This document shows positions 18,623 through 19,289 of a stretch of 19,289 nt of DNA, one piece after another. The position numbers were made by a program, and so were the translations under genes. This DNA comes from Candidatus Eiseniibacteriota bacterium (GTDB lineage Bacteria > Joyebacterota > Joyebacteria > Joyebacterales > Joyebacteraceae): positions 1-19,289 of the forward strand of contig DAOWCM010000011.1 of the NCBI GenBank assembly GCA_030639555.1. Reading direction: 5' to 3'. The notes beneath the pieces are model-generated. The model ran no database searches. It was given only the letters and a program-made list of their open reading frames with translations, and was not told the origin of the DNA. Position 1 is the first letter of the stretch. Each line of letters begins with the position of its first letter.

Positions 18623-18874
18623 CTAAGGCCACTGGGTCAGCGCTCCGCTGGTCTCGAGCTCGTACTCGTCCATGCGAACGCCGCCTTGGTACTCCGCGAT
18701 GCGGTACAGCGCGGGCTGGTAGCGGGGGTGGAGCGTGCCGGAGTTCTCCGGGTCGTCCCAGAATTCCTTGAGCCAGTCGGCCGCCTCCTGCAGCGTCGGG
18801 AACTGGCAGATGGGCCCGAGGTCGCCCTCCTGTGAGGTTACACCGCACACGACGAAGCCGTCTGTGATCTTCAT
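18623..18874 (-). CDS. Hypothetical protein (83 aa)
   Basis: An 83-aa protein starting MKITDGFVVCGVTSQEGDLG at ATG 18874, with GGAGG ten bases upstream. The first 60 codons of a longer possible frame are not used because they cover the dyad-rich non-coding region. The central FPTLQEAADWLKEFWDDPEN is amphipathic and acidic; the end is RMDEYELETSG. I do not recognise a family. It is translated just before the GGPGRP protein, whose SD overlaps its stop. Confidence 0.55.
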   Translation of the reverse strand: MKITDGFVVCGVTSQEGDLGPICQFPTLQEAADWLKEFWDDPENSGTLHPRYQPALYRIAEYQGGVRMDEYELETSGALTQWP

Positions 18875-18992
18875 CGACTGCGTGCCTCCGGGGTAAAGGG
18901 GTCGCGGCTGCCGGTCGCAACACACAGCTCGGCCAGGGTAAGGGGCCCCGTGCCTTGGCCCGCCGCGGAGGCCACCTCGCGCAGCCCTTGTC

Positions 18993-19030
18993 CTGCGAGT
19001 ACCCAGGGGTGCCCCCTGGTTGTCTCGCAG
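18993..19030. repeat. Nested two-stem hairpin
   Basis: Outer CTGCGAG/CTCGCAG (7 bp) encloses inner CCAGGGG/CCCCTGG (7 bp) with a three-base loop, separated by a small internal loop of three and four bases. The symmetry and GC content make it stable in RNA or as a cruciform. Confidence 0.65.
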
Positions 19031-19053
19031 CTCGCGCGACGATTCGTTCAATG

Positions 19054-19105
19054 TTCACTAAATCGCCCATATTCACCGCGCGGTGAAGATGGGCCATTCA
19101 GTGAA
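19054..19105. promoter_or_regulatory. 52-bp imperfect palindrome
   Basis: Centred between 19079 and 19080. Arms match at TTCACT/AGTGAA, GCCCAT/ATGGGC and TTCACCGC/GCGGTGAA, 20 of 26 pairs. The innermost 16 bases are a perfect palindrome. TTCAC half-sites repeat at 19-bp spacing on each arm, as expected for a multimeric DNA-binding protein. It lies just past the end of the membrane-protein gene. Confidence 0.7.
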
Positions 19106-19108
19106 GTT

Positions 19109-19289
19109 TCAATTTTCGAGCTTTTTCTCCAACGGAGAAACAGGCTGATTCACGAAAATGCAATCCCCCGCGTCCCTCTCGTCCTCGAGGGGACGCAGGA
19201 AGTAGGCGAACGCCACCAGGCCCGCGCCGGCCACGAACAAGACCATGCCGACGGCTGCGATCATCTGCGACGCGATGATCCTGAGGAGG
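19109..19289 (-). CDS. Membrane protein, 5' end missing
   Basis: The frame is open to the right edge and ends at TGA 19111-19109. At least 59 residues are visible: LLRIIASQMIAAVGMVLFVA, then a GAGLVAFAYFLRPLEDERD stretch and a polar tail. One clear transmembrane helix (about MIAAVGMVLFVAGAGLVAFAYFL) is followed by an acidic segment. An internal ATG at 19264 has only a poor SD, so the true start may lie outside. No function is visible. The 3' end of the gene contains a 7-bp hairpin (19124-19140). Confidence 0.55.
   Translation of the reverse strand, partial: LLRIIASQMIAAVGMVLFVAGAGLVAFAYFLRPLEDERDAGDCIFVNQPVSPLEKKLEN
19124..19140. repeat. TTTCTCC/GGAGAAA hairpin
   Basis: A perfect 7-bp stem with a three-base loop inside the last codons of the partial membrane-protein gene. 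It could act as a weak terminator element, but there is no T-run on the minus strand. Confidence 0.4.

Larger units (their letters stand above)
18875..19108. promoter_or_regulatory. Dyad-rich non-coding region
   Basis: About 234 bases with no convincing gene. It holds two GGGTAA-type G-rich direct repeats (18891-18901 and 18936-18945), a GGCCCC/GGGGCC core, the nested hairpin at 18993-19030, and the 52-bp palindrome at 19054-19105. Such density next to a putative small-terminase gene fits a packaging (pac/cos) or regulatory site. No clear sigma70 promoter was recognised. Confidence 0.45.

Noticed and set aside
18540..19097. Long minus-strand frame from MAHLHRAVNMGD
   Set aside because: It runs through the dyad-rich region and across the 83-aa gene in another frame. 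There is no SD.
1..19289. CRISPR array, insertion sequence, integrase or attachment site
   Set aside because: No regularly spaced repeats, transposase or recombinase motifs, or tRNA-end duplications were found.

Overview
This window is part of a high-GC, double-stranded DNA tailed-phage (Caudoviricetes) genome. It could equally be a prophage, since no integrase, attachment site or host gene is visible. The call rests on a readable head-and-packaging module on the minus strand: large terminase (11788-10172), DUF4055-type portal (10171-8381), scaffold (8350-7493), major capsid protein (7369-6362), then a neck set of DnaT-like adaptor (1244-636), head-closure protein (634-236) and tail-terminator-like protein (from 236, cut by the left edge). 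Adaptor, closure and terminator together suggest a long-tailed morphology. The host cannot be named from the sequence.

In transcription order the minus strand runs from right to left. (1) 19289-18875: the end of a membrane protein, then about 230 bp of non-coding DNA rich in dyads, including a 52-bp palindrome. (2) 18874-17824: an 83-aa protein, a GGPGRP-motif protein that may be the small terminase, and a 54-aa zinc-finger protein behind a five-codon minigene. (3) 17781-17320: tRNA-Pro, Tyr and His, an anticodon-less tRNA-like structure, and tRNA-Asn. (4) 17295-13726: two jelly-roll paralogues, an unknown protein, and two LamG-like paralogues sharing an N-terminal domain. (5) 13672-11873: a phospholipase A2-like protein, several small proteins including a lipoprotein and a 39-aa Cys-rich peptide, plus the only plus-strand genes (87 aa, and a 43-aa membrane protein). 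(6) 11788-6362: terminase, portal, scaffold and capsid. (7) 6255-1248: nine genes for coiled-coil, LamG-like, jelly-roll, fibre-like and Ig-like proteins between capsid and neck. (8) 1244-1: the neck.

Genes are tightly packed. TAATG, TGATG or GTGA stop/start overlaps and Shine-Dalgarno sequences that contain the upstream stop codon (TAGGAGG) recur, so most of the module is probably translationally coupled. The only clear strong hairpins in the capsid block lie just after the capsid gene, where they could set the ratio of capsid to downstream transcript.

The most unusual content is the large set of small beta-rich structural proteins, many in paralogous pairs, placed around the packaging and capsid genes. 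I infer a virion-decoration or adhesion system. The other items worth attention are the PLA2-like enzyme with neighbouring membrane-directed small proteins, the odd tRNA cluster, and the dyad-rich region before the putative small terminase. No endolysin, replication, integrase or CRISPR feature is visible here.
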